Source: Nageia nagi (Eukaryota; Pinophyta). Taken from it: DNA of 64,000 nucleotides. Each line of letters starts with the position of its first letter. Positions within the stretch are counted from its first letter, which is position 1. The position numbers were made by a program, and so were the translations under genes. Location: positions 202,368,001 through 202,432,000 of the forward strand of contig JBITNC010000001.1 in NCBI GenBank assembly GCA_050084985.1, given 5' to 3'. This document shows positions 1 through 12,218 of the stretch, piece by piece. Below the pieces are notes generated by a model. The model was not told where the DNA came from. It made no database searches and saw only the letters and a list, made by a program, of their open reading frames with translations.

Positions 1-450
1 AACAAAGTTCACCTCAAATAAATACAAGGTGGAGTACTATCTTTTGGCCAATATAAAATTAGTTTTGAATTTACACCCATGACTTTCTAAATCATAAATT
101 ATCCAATCTAGATACCTCCATATAAGGAAAACTAAGTACACCAACCAAATAGTTTCCTCATTTTATAGATACAAACAAACTATACCATATGCAATAATAA
201 ATTGTTTTAAAACATCAAACAAAATTCACCTCAAATAAATACAAGATGGAGTACTATCTCTTGGGCCAAAATAAAATTAGTTTTGACTTTGCACTTGTGA
301 ACTCACAATACCATGATTTTTTTTTAATTAATTTGTATAATCTTTTCTCTAGATACCTACATATAAGAATGGACAAAGTATACAAAACATTCACATGCAA
401 AGGTATCAAATAACTACAAATATTATGCTCTCACATGGTACAATTAAATG
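1..450. repeat. 217-bp tandem duplication, two degenerate copies
   Basis: A block beginning AACAAAGTTCACCTCAAATA at position 1 recurs at 218 as AACAAAATTCACCTCAAATA. It continues through a shared GGAGTACTATCT segment and a shared GATACC(T)NCATATAAG segment at 111 and 352. The offset grows from 217 to 241, so the second copy carries a small insertion. There is no open frame. The left end of the array lies outside the window. Confidence 0.75.
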
Positions 451-1583
451 CCATTAATAACAAATGACCCTATTATTATTTTCACAAAGTATTAATAAAT
501 AATTTATACTTCAAATATACTTAAAAATTATCAAATAAAAACTCAAAGCTTTGGTTAAACATTTTAGCACTAGTGGCCAAAATGTTAGAAAAATACCTAG
601 ACAAATGAGAAGATATTTGTGCCTTCATGGGACTCTAGACTAAAATTTGGGAAGGGAGGGAGAAGTGTATAAATAAATATTTTTTCTAAGAGTTCTCCTA
701 GGTATTTATAACCAAAAATTGGTATAGTCCATCCAAAATATAATTATTTTTCCACCTCACATTTTAGTTTTTTTGAGAGGCAAGGTTTCATTATTTTGTG
801 GTAGGATTTTGATAAATTTATTTATAATCCTATATCCTACAAAATAATTTGCACACCTCACATTAGGAACCAAAATGTATTGAAAATATTCATCAATAAT
901 TTTACATACCTAACATAAAATACCAAAATGTATGGATATGATTCCTCTATTATTTTTGCAAAATATCAAAATAGCTTTTCAACTACCACAAAATATCAAA
1001 ATAATCTTCATCCCTAAATTTTGTTTTCACCCAACTCCTAGAATTTTATTGTTTGTAAAAAGTAAAATTCTTTAGTGAAAATTCAAATTCAAATATTTGA
1101 AATATTCCTTCTAACATTCAAAAATAGTTAAATCATTTCCAAATAAATTTTGGCATGTACATCAATTTTTTAACACATTTATTTACCTGCAAAGACCACC
1201 TATCTTGCATGGTAAATATTGTTAGTGCATACATAAATACTATACATATCACATGTATCTACTACCATGTAAAATAATTATTATATGCAACTATATGATC
1301 TACAAATGTCCCTATGGTATATTAGAAAATCAACACCAATCATTTATTCACTCTTACCAATCCATTCCCATAACTAACTCATCTTTAGTTTCCTGGGGTC
1401 TCCAACCTAACTCCTACACTGAGTAACTTGTGTCAAAAAACTCATGTAACCAACATCAAACTGATACAAATATTTCATATATCCATTCATAATTAATCAT
1501 ATCATAATATAAATAGTCTATATCATATTCAAATTCCTAAAGGCATTCATATCATAATAAGTGTAATTGGGTTGGTCGTTACA
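451..1583. other. AT-rich stretch without a recognisable gene
   Basis: I see no coding region longer than chance here. The stretch holds short A/T homopolymers and a loose inverted pair around 800-840 (GGTAGGATTTTG and AATCCTATATCCTAC). It ends at the start of the 5' LTR of element E1. Confidence 0.5.
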
Positions 1584-2514
1584 TGTTATCACTACCTCTT
1601 AAACATTGGCTTTCCTGACTATTGGATGTGATTTCACTTTTCTTGAGTGCCCCCATCTTGGATGTTGCACTCATGAGAAAACATATCATATCTCTCCACC
1701 ATTAGATAATCTCAATACAAGATTAGAGGATGATCACCCTCACCTATAAAAAGAGAACTCAACCATTATTAGATATGCTAGATTTGATTATAAACCCTTT
1801 ATTTTAGATTAAGTGGAGACTTTATCTTAGCCACTTATGGGATGACCTAAATTTTACATATCAAGGGGAGAGGAGGCTACCTTTTAACTTCCTCTATCCA
1901 TTTTGAGATGAATGTTGTTGGTTCCATCATAATTGTTATAGAGGAGACCTGGTCTTGCATCACTACTAGGATTTGTGAGGCCATAAAGCCATTTGAAATA
2001 ACCCTATAGGAGACCATCTTGATACAAACTCCATAGGTTGAAACAAATATTATAATTACAATTTATCATTAATTATCAATATAATTACCTTTCTATTATA
2101 AAATAATGCTATTTATCTCTCTATGCTTAGATGTTAGATTTCAAAGCATTATTTCATTATCGAATTGCCATTTATTCTTCCTATTTACAACATTAGAATT
2201 GGAGTATATTTTTCATTACTTAATATATATTTTGACTTTCCAACTAAGATGATATATTTATGGAGTATTTTTGCATTATGGAACTATCATTTTTCCTCTT
2301 ACTCAAGCCATTGAGATACTAGATATATTTGCTTACATATATTTTGTAATTGCTCATCATAGTTAGATGTTGGGGTTTGAAGGTAGTTTTTTGCAAGTTT
2401 AACTTGTATATTTCATTCCTAGCAAGTCATTTGATAGTTGGTGCATATTTGAGCTTGTAAACATTCCTCTCTTAGGGCTTGTTTGAGGAGTGAGACCAAA
2501 AATAGCTCATTGTA
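1584..2514 (+). repeat. 5' LTR of E1
   Basis: The repeat begins TGTTATCAC and aligns with 6390-7349 over its whole length. Landmarks are GATTTCACTT, the TATA region, GATTTGATTATAAA and the terminal AAAATAGCTCAT. The right end is set by the adjoining primer-binding site. Confidence 0.8.
1745..1751 (+). promoter_or_regulatory. LTR TATA box of E1 (5' copy)
   Basis: CACCTATAAAA lies about 160 bp into the LTR and is kept at the same place in the 3' LTR (6551-6557), although the surroundings have diverged. This is the probable core promoter for the element's RNA. No other promoter element is recognisable. Confidence 0.55.
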
Positions 2515-2515
2515 G

Positions 2516-2528
2516 TGGTATCAAAGCC
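2516..2528 (+). other. Primer-binding site, tRNA-iMet type
   Basis: TGGTATCAAAGCC directly follows the 5' LTR. It differs by one base from the common plant PBS TGGTATCAGAGCC, which is complementary to the 3' end of initiator tRNA-Met. It fixes the element's orientation as plus. Confidence 0.8.
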
Positions 2529-3059
2529 TTAATTCTACCATCCTATTAGGAATCAAGGGCATCATTCATGGAAGATTTTGAGTTGGAGTTGAAGAGAATT
2601 TTGAAGATTGGGATACCCATATCATAATGGTTTCACACATGGGAGATTTATTGTTAGAGATATTACCCTTGTTGTTGTGTAATAATTAAGAAGTTTCTAC
2701 TAAAGGAGATTGCTAGAGGAATTGGAGGGGCTATAGAAGAATCATTATGATATTCTACCAAATCATTGTGCTATTTACAGAGAGTTCTTGCCATTCTACA
2801 CTAGAGTGGACTTGACCTAGCTAACATCATAATGATCATTTTAAAGGAATTTTGAATGATTTATATACTTAAAGCAAGTCATTAGGGATATTGGAGTCCT
2901 ATCTCATCCTTTTGGCATGTAGTTAGGCATCTCTTGGTTCTAATTTCAAATTATAAAGCTTTGGGGAGGTTCATACAACTTAAAAAGGTACATTTTTGAA
3001 TTTTTTTGCATCTTTTATTTCAAGTTGAAGTTTTTTCTCGATTTACTTTTGCATTTGAG

Positions 3060-3720
3060 AGAGGAATAAGGTGTTTTTGGATATTCTAATCCTATTTGGG
3101 GCTATACATTGGTATTATAGGAGCTATTTTACAGCTTATTCAATGTTTTGAGGGTTCTTTAAGGAGGATGTTGGTATTTTGAGGGAATTTTAGTACCTAA
3201 AGTTGCATTTTAGGACCATAAAAATTAAGAAATTAGTATTCTAAGAGGGTTTTTATGCCTAAAGCTACATTTTGGGATCATTTGAGATTAGACATTGTAT
3301 TTCTAGGTCATTAGAGGCTAGATGTTACATCACTAAGGGCATTTTTGAGCTTAAATTTACATTTTTTTCTCTTTAGAAGGTAGATGTTGGTAATTTGAGT
3401 GGCTTTTAGAGGTTGATTCCACATTTTAAGGCCACCTAAAGGAGAATGTTGGCCAACTAGGAGAATTTTAAGACTTCTATTGTATTTTGGTATAATTTTT
3501 GGGTGGACATTGGTACATTGGAGGATTTTTGAGGTCCATTATGTTTTTTGAGATCATTTGAGACCAAATGTTAGCATACTAAAGCTATTTTAGATGATAT
3601 ATCAATATTTTAGGGTTCCCTAGGCTAGATGTTGAGTTACTAAGAGGTTTTTCAAAACTTTTATTATATTTTGGAGATGCCTTAAGTGGGACATTGGCTT
3701 GTTGAGGCAAATTGGGTATT
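3060..3720 (+). repeat. Minisatellite of 61-63 bp, about ten copies, inside E1
   Basis: A core like GATGTTGGTA or GACATTGGTA recurs near 3106, 3167, 3231, 3291, 3321, 3383, 3444, 3507, 3567, 3628 and 3690. Each core is followed by TTTGAGG or CTAAGAGG and then by a segment like GCATTTTGGGACC. Steps are 60-64 bp except one half-step of 30. Because the period is not a multiple of three and the frames are closed, it is not a protein repeat. More distant copies may continue at 3946 and 3996. It lies between the PBS and the gag-pro relic, in the leader. Confidence 0.8.
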
Positions 3721-4883
3721 TGAGCTACATCACAAGTGTCATTACTTATAAGTATTAACTCATTTTCATCATGGAAAATAAGTATTAACAAATTTTTAAG
3801 GTTTTCTAGGCATAATAGCCACTATTTTCTAGCAAACTTGAAGCCACAAGTCATTGTAAGGAGTATGTTTGAAAACAAGGGAGTCAATTTACTATTATTG
3901 ACTAAATTTCATGATGGTATCTACACCATAGAGTCTTGAGGAGGAGACATTGGAGTTATTTTACTTTTGTGATCAAATTTTAAAGTTAGAAGTGAGATGT
4001 TAGGAGTGTAAGAAGATCTATCTACTATGAGCTTACAAAAATTTATTCATTAGGGCATCTTGGTTAAATTTTAAAATTTGATTTGCATCATTTAGCTTAT
4101 ATATATGGATGTTTAACTTCAAGTAGAGACATCCAAATTCAAATTTTATTCTTAGGCCCATAACCCATAGGTTTAAAATTTGCTTATCTCATTCCATCAA
4201 GGCAAGAGCAAAATATTAGGTTTTAGTAATTTGAGCATTTCATATTTTTTTTATTATTTTTGAATATGAGAGATAAGGAGAAAAGAAAAAAAATATTTCA
4301 CTTTATTATAAGGGATTCAATTTATTTTGACAATATTTTTAGGAGTAATAAAGGAAGCCAAATATTTGAAAAAAATAATTTTATTTTATTTTATAATCAA
4401 GTAAAATAAAAAATTATTTTAAGGAGTTTTATTATTTTGGAAAGAAAAATAAATTAGGAGGGATAAGGTATTATTTTTTATTTGATGTTTAATTATGCTT
4501 AAAAATTTGAATTTTGGATGGAAAGAGTAATGTTGGTGTAAAAGTACAAGCTCAAATAATCTTCTAGACCTATAAAGCTAGATATTGGGCTACCAAGAGA
4601 ACACATCAAGTTTGAGGATAGAAATTCAAATTCCATCAAGGGAAGTTTGACACAAAAATTAAGGAAGCTAGAGGACCTATTGAGGACCACAAGTGAGTTT
4701 TTTGGGCTTTTAGGAGGCTCAATTTTAAGCTTTGATATGTTCACATTACCTTTATTCCATTAGAGGGAGGATGTCAATAATTTTGGGCCATAATTCAAAA
4801 ATCTTAAGATCATTTTTTAGACATAGAGATTTCTCCAAAATGTTAGCACCCAAGTATCACTATGGCACCTTCAAGTATGATAA

Positions 4884-5727
4884 ATGAGCAAGATTTCCTT
4901 AAAACATTTTAGGGCATTACAAGATTTTTTTTATTATAAGGAGTTATGGTCATCACACCACCATTATCAAGGACAAGTTGAAATATTTCATATTAAGGAA
5001 TCCTCTATAGTGAAGATTGATAGAAAAGGAAGGATCCATCAAAAGGAAAACAAGCATGGAAATAAGGAGGTTATGGCTAACCAAAAGATTATCCATAACT
5101 CTACTACACTCACCACATCCTTACATAAAATATTTTAGGTTTATTCAACCCTCCCACTATATGTCATGGAAGCATTGAGTTTTTAGGATTGCATTGTGGT
5201 GACTAAGGGAGAAGAAGGATTGGATGTAGCACTATTAAGAGGTGTACATCCTAACACTTAAAGGGAATAAGTATAGGTTTACTCTCAAGAGAAAGTAGTT
5301 GCACCTAATGAAGATAGGGCATCATAATATTTCCCACCATTAGAGAAAGGTCACCCTTTTTCAAGAATCATTTTAGATATGTAGAAAATAAATGGTCACT
5401 TGGTTCCATGTTACCATCCTATCATGATCAAAGGAGTGGCAATGAGAGAGGAAGCTTTCATTATTATTGATAATGGATCCACTCAAAGCTTCTTTGATGA
5501 AGGTTTTGTTGTAAAAAAAATCCTTCCAATAAAAATGGTAAAAATATTCTATGTCTCTAATGCTAATGGGTATGATACCTTATGTGATCATTAAGTAAGA
5601 CTTAATATCAATATGGGAAACTATGATCTTGAGGATGAATTTTATGTCTTTCCTCAAGATAGCATGCAAGTGATAATAGTTGGAGTTCAATAGACATATC
5701 TCTTAGATGTTTTTTATATTAATTTTT
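4884..5727 (+). pseudogene. Decayed gag-pro of E1 with retropepsin domain
   Basis: One reading frame (the frame of 4884 and 5400) can be followed for about 840 bp through several stops. The recognisable part is the protease. Near 5470 is IIIDNGSTQSFF, matching the D-[ST]-G-[AS]-T-x-[SN]-F active-site loop with the usual second residue replaced by N. Near 5650-5700 is a segment ending VIIVGVQ followed by a stop where the family has VLGVQWL. This is the aspartic protease that would cut the Gag-Pol precursor in the particle. The upstream part (4884-5138) is basic and histidine-rich and could be the Gag C-terminus, but I see no certain zinc knuckle. Several stops stand where Q or W is expected. 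Confidence 0.65.
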
Positions 5728-6389
5728 AGTGATAAGAGGTGAGTTTCTTCTTTAAGGGAAAAAAGGCTATCATCAAAGATATTCAACTGGGATATGGAAA
5801 AAATTGGTTATTATACCAAAAATTGAATATTATTAGACTAACCAAGAAAATATTATTGTAATAATGGATTTTCCAAATTGCTTTGGGGAAAGAAATTTGG
5901 GGAGGTGGACTTGTAATATCTTTATTTTTTAGGTGTTTTTACCATTTCACCATTGATAAATGGGAACCTTAATTTAGGAGTGTTTTATGTTATTTTTATA
6001 TAATTTGGCCAAAATGATGTAAATTCCATAAAGAGACTTAATAAATCTCTAATTATGATAATTGTAATAAATATATAATTATGATGATTGTAATAAAGCT
6101 CTAATTATGAGACATTACATATTTTAGCCTTGATGATTGTAATATTGGCATTAAATATATCTCATCACTAGTACTCTCCTCTTTGAGGTAGATCATCCCC
6201 TTAGGTGATTGCATTGATTACAAGGATATTTGGATCTCTAAGGATGGATCTATCAATTTGAACTAGGTGTTTGTAATCTTAAGGCAAGTAGAAAACTCTA
6301 GAGCATGCACATTGGGAATGGGATCATCCCAAGATCCCATATTGGCCTTCCTAGGAATATGGACTAATGGAATTGATCACGAGATGCCT

Positions 6390-7349
6390 TGTTATCACCC
6401 CCTATTGGGCATTTTCTTTCTTGATTTTTGAATGTGATTTCACTTATCACAAGTGCCCTCATCTTATATGTTGTATTCATGAGCACTCAAATCACATATC
6501 TCCACTATTAGATCATCTCAATGCAATATTAGAGGAGGATCACCCTCACCTATAAAAGGATAACTCATATCCATCATGATATATGATGAATTTGATTATA
6601 AATCCTTTATTTTAGATTGAGTGAAGATTCTATCTTATCCACTTGTGGGGAACTTGTATTTGAGGTATAAAGGGGAGAGGAGGCTACCTTAAAACTTAAA
6701 CTAGCCATATTGAGAGGAATGTTGTTGGTTCCATCATAGTTATTACAGAGGAGACCTAGTCTTTCCTCACTACTTTTGGGATTAGTGAGGCCATGGATCC
6801 ATTATAAATAACTCTATAGGAGATAGTCCTAGTATAAAATATATAGGTTAATAAAAATATGATAATTATGCTTTATCATTACTTATCAACACTATTACTT
6901 TTGTGTTATCAAAATATTACTATTTGTCTCTTTATTCTTGGATGTTGGATTTGGAAGTATTATTTCATTGTCAAATTGCTATTTATTCTTCCTAGTTGCT
7001 ACATTATAAGTGGAGTGTCTTTTTTATTGCTTAGTATTTATTTCATCTCTCCAACGAGATGTTAGGTTTATGGAGTATTTTTGCATTATGGAATTATCAT
7101 GTTGCCTCTTACTTAAGTTGTTGGAGTACTAGAGATATTTTCTTGCATATATTTCATAATTACTCATCATAGCTAGAAGTTGAGATTCAAAGGTATTTTT
7201 CTATAATTTTAACTCACATATTTCATTCTTAGCAAGTGTTGGATATTTAGTGCATGTTTGAGCTTATTTTGGCTATTTTGAAAGCTAGAAACTAAACATC
7301 CCTATCCTAGGGTATGTTTGAGGAGTGAACCCAAAAATGGCTCATCATA
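6390..7349 (+). repeat. 3' LTR of E1
   Basis: It begins TTGTTATCACCCCC against the 5' copy and ends near AAAATGGCTCATCATA. It keeps the TATAAAA at 6551-6557. About 5.92-6.39 kb, just upstream, is the end of the interior and has no gene. I saw no clean polypurine tract there. Confidence 0.8.
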
Positions 7350-9530
7350 TATGAGCCTTGAAGACTCATCAAGTGATAAAGAATGATTTATGAAGACTTA
7401 TCTCAATATAGACAAATCTAATGATAAATTTGAATATGGGATTATTTCCATTTGTAAAATTAGCAAAGCTTAATATGTTATATGGTCATCAAGAGTATGG
7501 AAAATGCAAGTGTGAATAAATAAATTGTAATTAGCTTTATTGCGTGCTAATTTTAAAAAGTATACTATCTTGATATACTTATTAAGATAGAATGTTGCTT
7601 TGGGATTCAAAAACTTTAATATGATTTATTTTACTCCCTAACTAAGGATTAGGGTTATACTTACCTTGATGTAATTATAAGACCTTTTCTATTGAATAAA
7701 TGGATCATTCATCGTTGACCTATTTCTAAAGATGATACTTTAGGGATATAAAAAGAGGAGGATATTAAAATCAATAATAGTTATAGTTTAGGTATTAAGA
7801 TCAATAGGAAAATAAATTAAATCATTCTCTAATTAAGAATGATATGATAAGAGATAAGTTAGAAGGTCATAAAAAATAAATTTAATTAAAAGTTAAAATT
7901 ATCATATACCTTATTAGAAATCCCATTGGTATGATTTTATAAGGATATGAGTTAGTAATTAATATATCATGGCATGAATGGAACTAGTATGTGTATTGTA
8001 AAAATGCAATAAATACATATTGTTATAATATGTATAAAAATACATGGGATTATGGAAGAAACCTAACCAAGCATGAATACTAATGAATGGAAAGTGTTGT
8101 TAAATGTTAAACATATCTAGGGGATCATTATATTCAAAAATAGTTGAAACTAAGATGATAGTTATAATGCCCTAAAAAGTGATGTTGGGAAGATAAACCT
8201 TAGTTAGTCATAAATAATAAATAAGAAGGTTTGAATAATTGTAGTAATAATTGGCTAAGCATACCAATGGATGACCCAATAAACCAAAATCAATATTTAA
8301 AAAATCATGAGTTTATATCAACCATTGAATGAATAAGGTTCTTAATGTCTAAAATAATAGACAAGATGCTATCATGAATTGCTAAATAATAAAGAGAATC
8401 TTTACTAAAAATATCCCCTAAGTGAGGAATACTCTGTATCATACTCCCTTGTTAGGAGTAGCTTCTTTCAAAAGATTCTCAAGACTTGTTATTACTTCTT
8501 GGTAGTGTTGTACTTTTAAAGTATTATTTTTTTTTCTAGTCATGCATGTGAGATTATTGAATTGAAATACTATTATGTATATTATATGATGGCTTTTTGA
8601 GTAAGCTTTTTTATGTTATATTCCCATGCATGCTTGAAATGATTACTACTAGTGTTTAATTATTGTAATTATGTATCTCATTTATTTTTAGATATACATT
8701 TAATGATATGTAATTTGTTCTTATTACAATTAGTAGACTATAATACAACTCATTACTTGTATCATCCAAGCATGTAAACCTAAAAAACTAATAATTAATT
8801 TGGGACCAATTATCTCTAGGAATGATAGTATGGGGTGATTTTTGGTTTATACCCTTTTTAATAAAATAATTAGATAAAATAAACCTCTCAAGGATATTAT
8901 TATCATAATATCCATGGCTCTTTAAGATATGGTCATGGGTACACCAAGAAAAATGATGGTCCTAGTCAATAGATATCGATAGGCTAGTATTCCATACCCC
9001 TAATAAGTTGTCAAATAGGGGTAATAATCAATAAAATTGTAGTCACTAAGTGAGGGTAACTATTAGTCATACCTCCTATAGTTAAACACATAGGATTATG
9101 ATGATTGTTCCATAGGCAATGTTACTATACCCATTTCATATGAAATATTTCTTAGGATAATCTATCTTCTCCTATGATTTAGAGTATTATTCATCAAATA
9201 AGATGTCTAACCTTATGGACAAGAATTATTTTGGGTGATATGGATCCTAAGTAGAAAACCATGGCACCATGAAAAAATTTTCAATTGCATAGTTCATGGA
9301 TAAAAATGGTGGAGTAACTTATGTAGCATTTTGTAATGGGGTGAGCATTGTGAAGTGAACACTAGAATGTTTTGATAAAGAATGGTTAATCTAGATTTGA
9401 CCAATCTTCCATATGGGTGCTAACTAGCTAACAACATTGACATGCTCATATGGATCATGTTGTCCATTCCTACATTATTCAAGTGCTTAAAATTAAATAA
9501 AAAATAGGTATAAATTTTAGGGTTTTGGTG
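7350..9530. other. Unassigned AT-rich DNA
   Basis: I translated parts of this stretch on both strands and recognised no protein family, RNA gene or tandem array. It lies between E1 and the plus-strand copy of family A and is probably a decayed repeat. Confidence 0.4.
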
Positions 9531-10840
9531 AAGTTAGAAATAGGTAGAGCACAACATGAAAATTCTTCCTATATCAAAAGATATGGCTATTTTATGTTTC
9601 AAGTTTGGCAAGTGTAAATTAGGTTTATTTCATCCTTTAAATAAATTATGTTTGCTTAGAATTTGATCATGTCAACTAGCTTTTGTTGAAATTTATGATT
9701 CCAACTTAATAATATAAAAATAGTGAGATTAATTGGATATGTACAATAAATGTTATGCTTGTTAGAAGTTAGCTATTTTTTTATAAGTTTAGGTTTGCAA
9801 GAATGGTTCAATCATGAAGCAAGAGGATCAAAATATCAATAAAGTGCAAAATATCAATCAATAAAATTATCAATTTGCAAGTTGTATTGAATGAACCATG
9901 TCATGAGTTTCGATATGTGATGAGTTAAGGATATTATGAGTTTGATGAGCATAAGGATGTGATAAATTTAGTATTCGATGAGTTTTATACTTTTTAAGAT
10001 GAATGAATATGAGATATTTGCATGTTTCCTTCATAAGTAAGTTTAGGGTAGTTACATGGTTAGTTTTGGAAATTTTCAATTATAATTAGGGACATGTTGA
10101 GAAGTAATTTGAATTGGTTAGATTCAATATTAGATGTTTCTTAATGATATGATGTGATTTTAGTTTAGAATTTAGTAAACATTTTATATTTATAGTCAAA
10201 TTTTAGTATGTAATAATTTGCCTAAAGTAAGGGGCAAGTTTTTGGGAAAATTTTGTGGAAAACTTTGGGCATCAGTGCTTAGAGTTAGAGAGAAATTTTA
10301 GATGATGAATTCAGATTATTTATCTTAGAGAGGTATAATTTTAAAATTTTGATTAATTTTTATTGAGATTATCAAGTGGTACCACTTAATGCAAAAATAG
10401 AATGTAGTTTTCATATTTTTACATAGTTAAGTGAATTCAATTCAGTTGCTTTATCCTTTATGCTTAGGGACTCAAATTAATTCATCATAAAAAGGTTAAA
10501 TATCTATCTTTTGATCTTCATGATGCTTAATTATACTCTAATATTAATAATACTTTGTATGAATTTTGAATGCTTTGATATTTTATAGTGAAATGATGTT
10601 ATGCTTTAGGTTATGATGTGTTAAAGGTAAGTTCTCTTAATTGGAGAAACATGTTTGATATTAATATTTTTTTAAGGTAAGTCCTCTTCATTGGGGCAAA
10701 ATATTTGATATGTTGATATTGTCTTATGATTTGAGATATTATGATGATATTCATATATGATATGTTTGATAGTTCTTTGACATAATATTTTCATATTTCT
10801 TTATGATATAATTGATATTTAGGAGTTGATATTTTTCAAT

Positions 10841-11190
10841 GCATGTAATTGGATGGTGTATGATAAGGTTAAATTTTATTTGATATTATTGGTATTTAAA
10901 AGTTATTCTTGATAAATGCATGCAATTGGATGGTGTACATCAAGTTCATCTTTTATGAGATATTGAGTTGATCTTAGCTAATACATGCAATTGGGAAATG
11001 TATGTCAAGGTTAGATTTTATTTGAGATGATGATATTTAAAAGTCATTCTTGATCAATAAATGAAATTAGGTAGTGTACAAAAAGATTCAACTTTTGTAT
11101 GATATTGAATTTTTTTTGGTCAATACATGCAATTAGGTGGTGTACACCAAATTCAATTTCATTTTGTATATGCATTCATAATGTTATGGC
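10841..11190 (+). repeat. Dimeric minisatellite, 65+77 bp monomers, 142-bp higher-order unit
   Basis: The core ATGCAATTGGATGGTGTA recurs with starts near 10841, 10918, 10983, 11059 and 11125. The steps are 77, 65, 76 and 66. Alternate copies are therefore 141-142 bp apart and share features such as GATATTTAAAAGT(T/C)ATTCTTGA, which the intervening copies lack. The array lies in family A. Another pair of related segments, GGTAAGT(T/C)CTCTT, stands just upstream at 10627 and 10676. Confidence 0.75.
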
Positions 11191-11430
11191 TTGATGAGAG
11201 TAGTGATAAGAGTTCCATCACCCATCAAGTATTACTTTATTGATGATATATGTTTTATAAATCCTTTGATCTTACTTAGAACATTTAAGAAAGACATCAA
11301 TCTTACTCAAAATATTAATTGGAAAGCCCTCATCTCTTATGGTGGGGAAAACTTCCCTCATTCGTTATGGTGAGGCACTCTCTTAACATAATCTTGGTGG
11401 GTAAGACACCAAGGACAAGTTTGATTTCTT

Positions 11431-11434
<4 letters not shown>

Positions 11435-11505
<71 letters not shown>

Positions 11506-11510
11506 TATAT
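11435..11510. repeat. (TA)n microsatellite
   Basis: About 37 dinucleotide units with one phase slip near 11499. It lies inside family A. It creates a long artificial open frame of alternating Tyr and Ile that is not a gene. Confidence 0.95.
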
Positions 11511-11545
11511 GAAATATTATATTTTAATACATATTTGTTAATAAA

Positions 11546-11720
11546 GGTATGTCAATATATTTCAAAAGCTAATGAGATTTGTAAAATGTTGTACTTTATA
11601 GGATATGTTTGTTGAGATACACCAAAATATTTAAAAACCTAATGATATTTGTAAAATACTATGCTTTAGGATATGTTTATTGAGATATGATAAGATATTT
11701 TGAGAGCTAACATGTCTTAT
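11546..11720 (+). repeat. Short array of about 68 bp units in family A
   Basis: GG(A/T)ATGT followed by TATTTNAAAANCTAATGANATTTGTAAAAT segments begins at 11546, 11601 and 11669. The inverse copy at 35378-35530 has three units at exact 70-bp spacing with the core GATATCCTAAAGCATAG. This ties the two family A copies together. Confidence 0.65.
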
Positions 11721-12210
11721 ATGAGATATATATATGTGGAAAATGTTTGTTACTTTAAGTCAATTGTAAGTTGCTTTATCTTTATCTTGGGTTACTTCTA
11801 TGATAAGAGGTTTATCATGATGCAACCAAGCCAAACAGGGGGGAAAAATTGGTTAAAATTATGATTTCTAAAGTTTCCACTACAAAGACATAATTTAAGG
11901 AGTATTCTCTTGTTTGATCTTATTATACTTTGAATTATATTTTGATTTTATTTTTATTTCAAAAGTATTAAATCATATTCAAATTGAGGCATATGTTAAA
12001 ACCTAAAATGCATTTTAATTTAATTAAAATACTTATTTTAGGTATTTGAAATGATTTATTTATTTAAGTGACTTAATACTTTTTTATTATGGACACTCAC
12101 TACATCTATATTTTATGATAACATGTTAGCTTAGAGATAAGCTCGAGAATGAGTCTTGACACTTGTGCATCATAAGCCCAAGGAGAAGCCTTTGCACTAG
12201 ACCTTCAATC

Positions 12211-12218
12211 TATAAATA
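12211..12218 (+). promoter_or_regulatory. TATA box candidate in family A
   Basis: TATAAATA stands in a context (ATCTATAAATATGGAAGGGTTAT) that is kept in the minus-strand copy at about 43400, read as ATCTATAAAGGGGG followed by AAGGGTTAT. Conservation in both copies and the following cap-like segment suggest the promoter of an LTR. Confidence 0.4.

Larger units (their letters stand above)
1584..7349 (+). mobile_element. LTR retrotransposon E1 with gag-pro only
   Basis: Two direct repeats of about 0.93-0.96 kb (1584-2514 and 6390-7349) flank a 3.9-kb interior. Immediately after the left repeat is TGGTATCAAAGCC, which fits a primer-binding site for initiator tRNA-Met. The interior contains a 61-63 bp minisatellite and then a decayed gag-pro frame with an aspartic protease. 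I find no reverse transcriptase, RNase H or integrase in any frame, so the copy is a non-autonomous derivative or carries a large internal deletion. The LTRs differ at many positions, so the insertion is old. I could not find a matching target-site duplication. The protease style (D-x-G-S-T and a VGVQ segment) points to Ty3/gypsy rather than copia. Confidence 0.82.

Noticed and set aside
1579-7354. Target-site duplication for element E1
   Set aside because: TTACA before the left LTR and TATGA after the right one do not match, and the right LTR end is uncertain, so none is claimed.
11319-11615. 98-residue open frame with a run of Tyr-Ile
   Set aside because: It is created by the (TA)n microsatellite inside family A and has no other coding feature.
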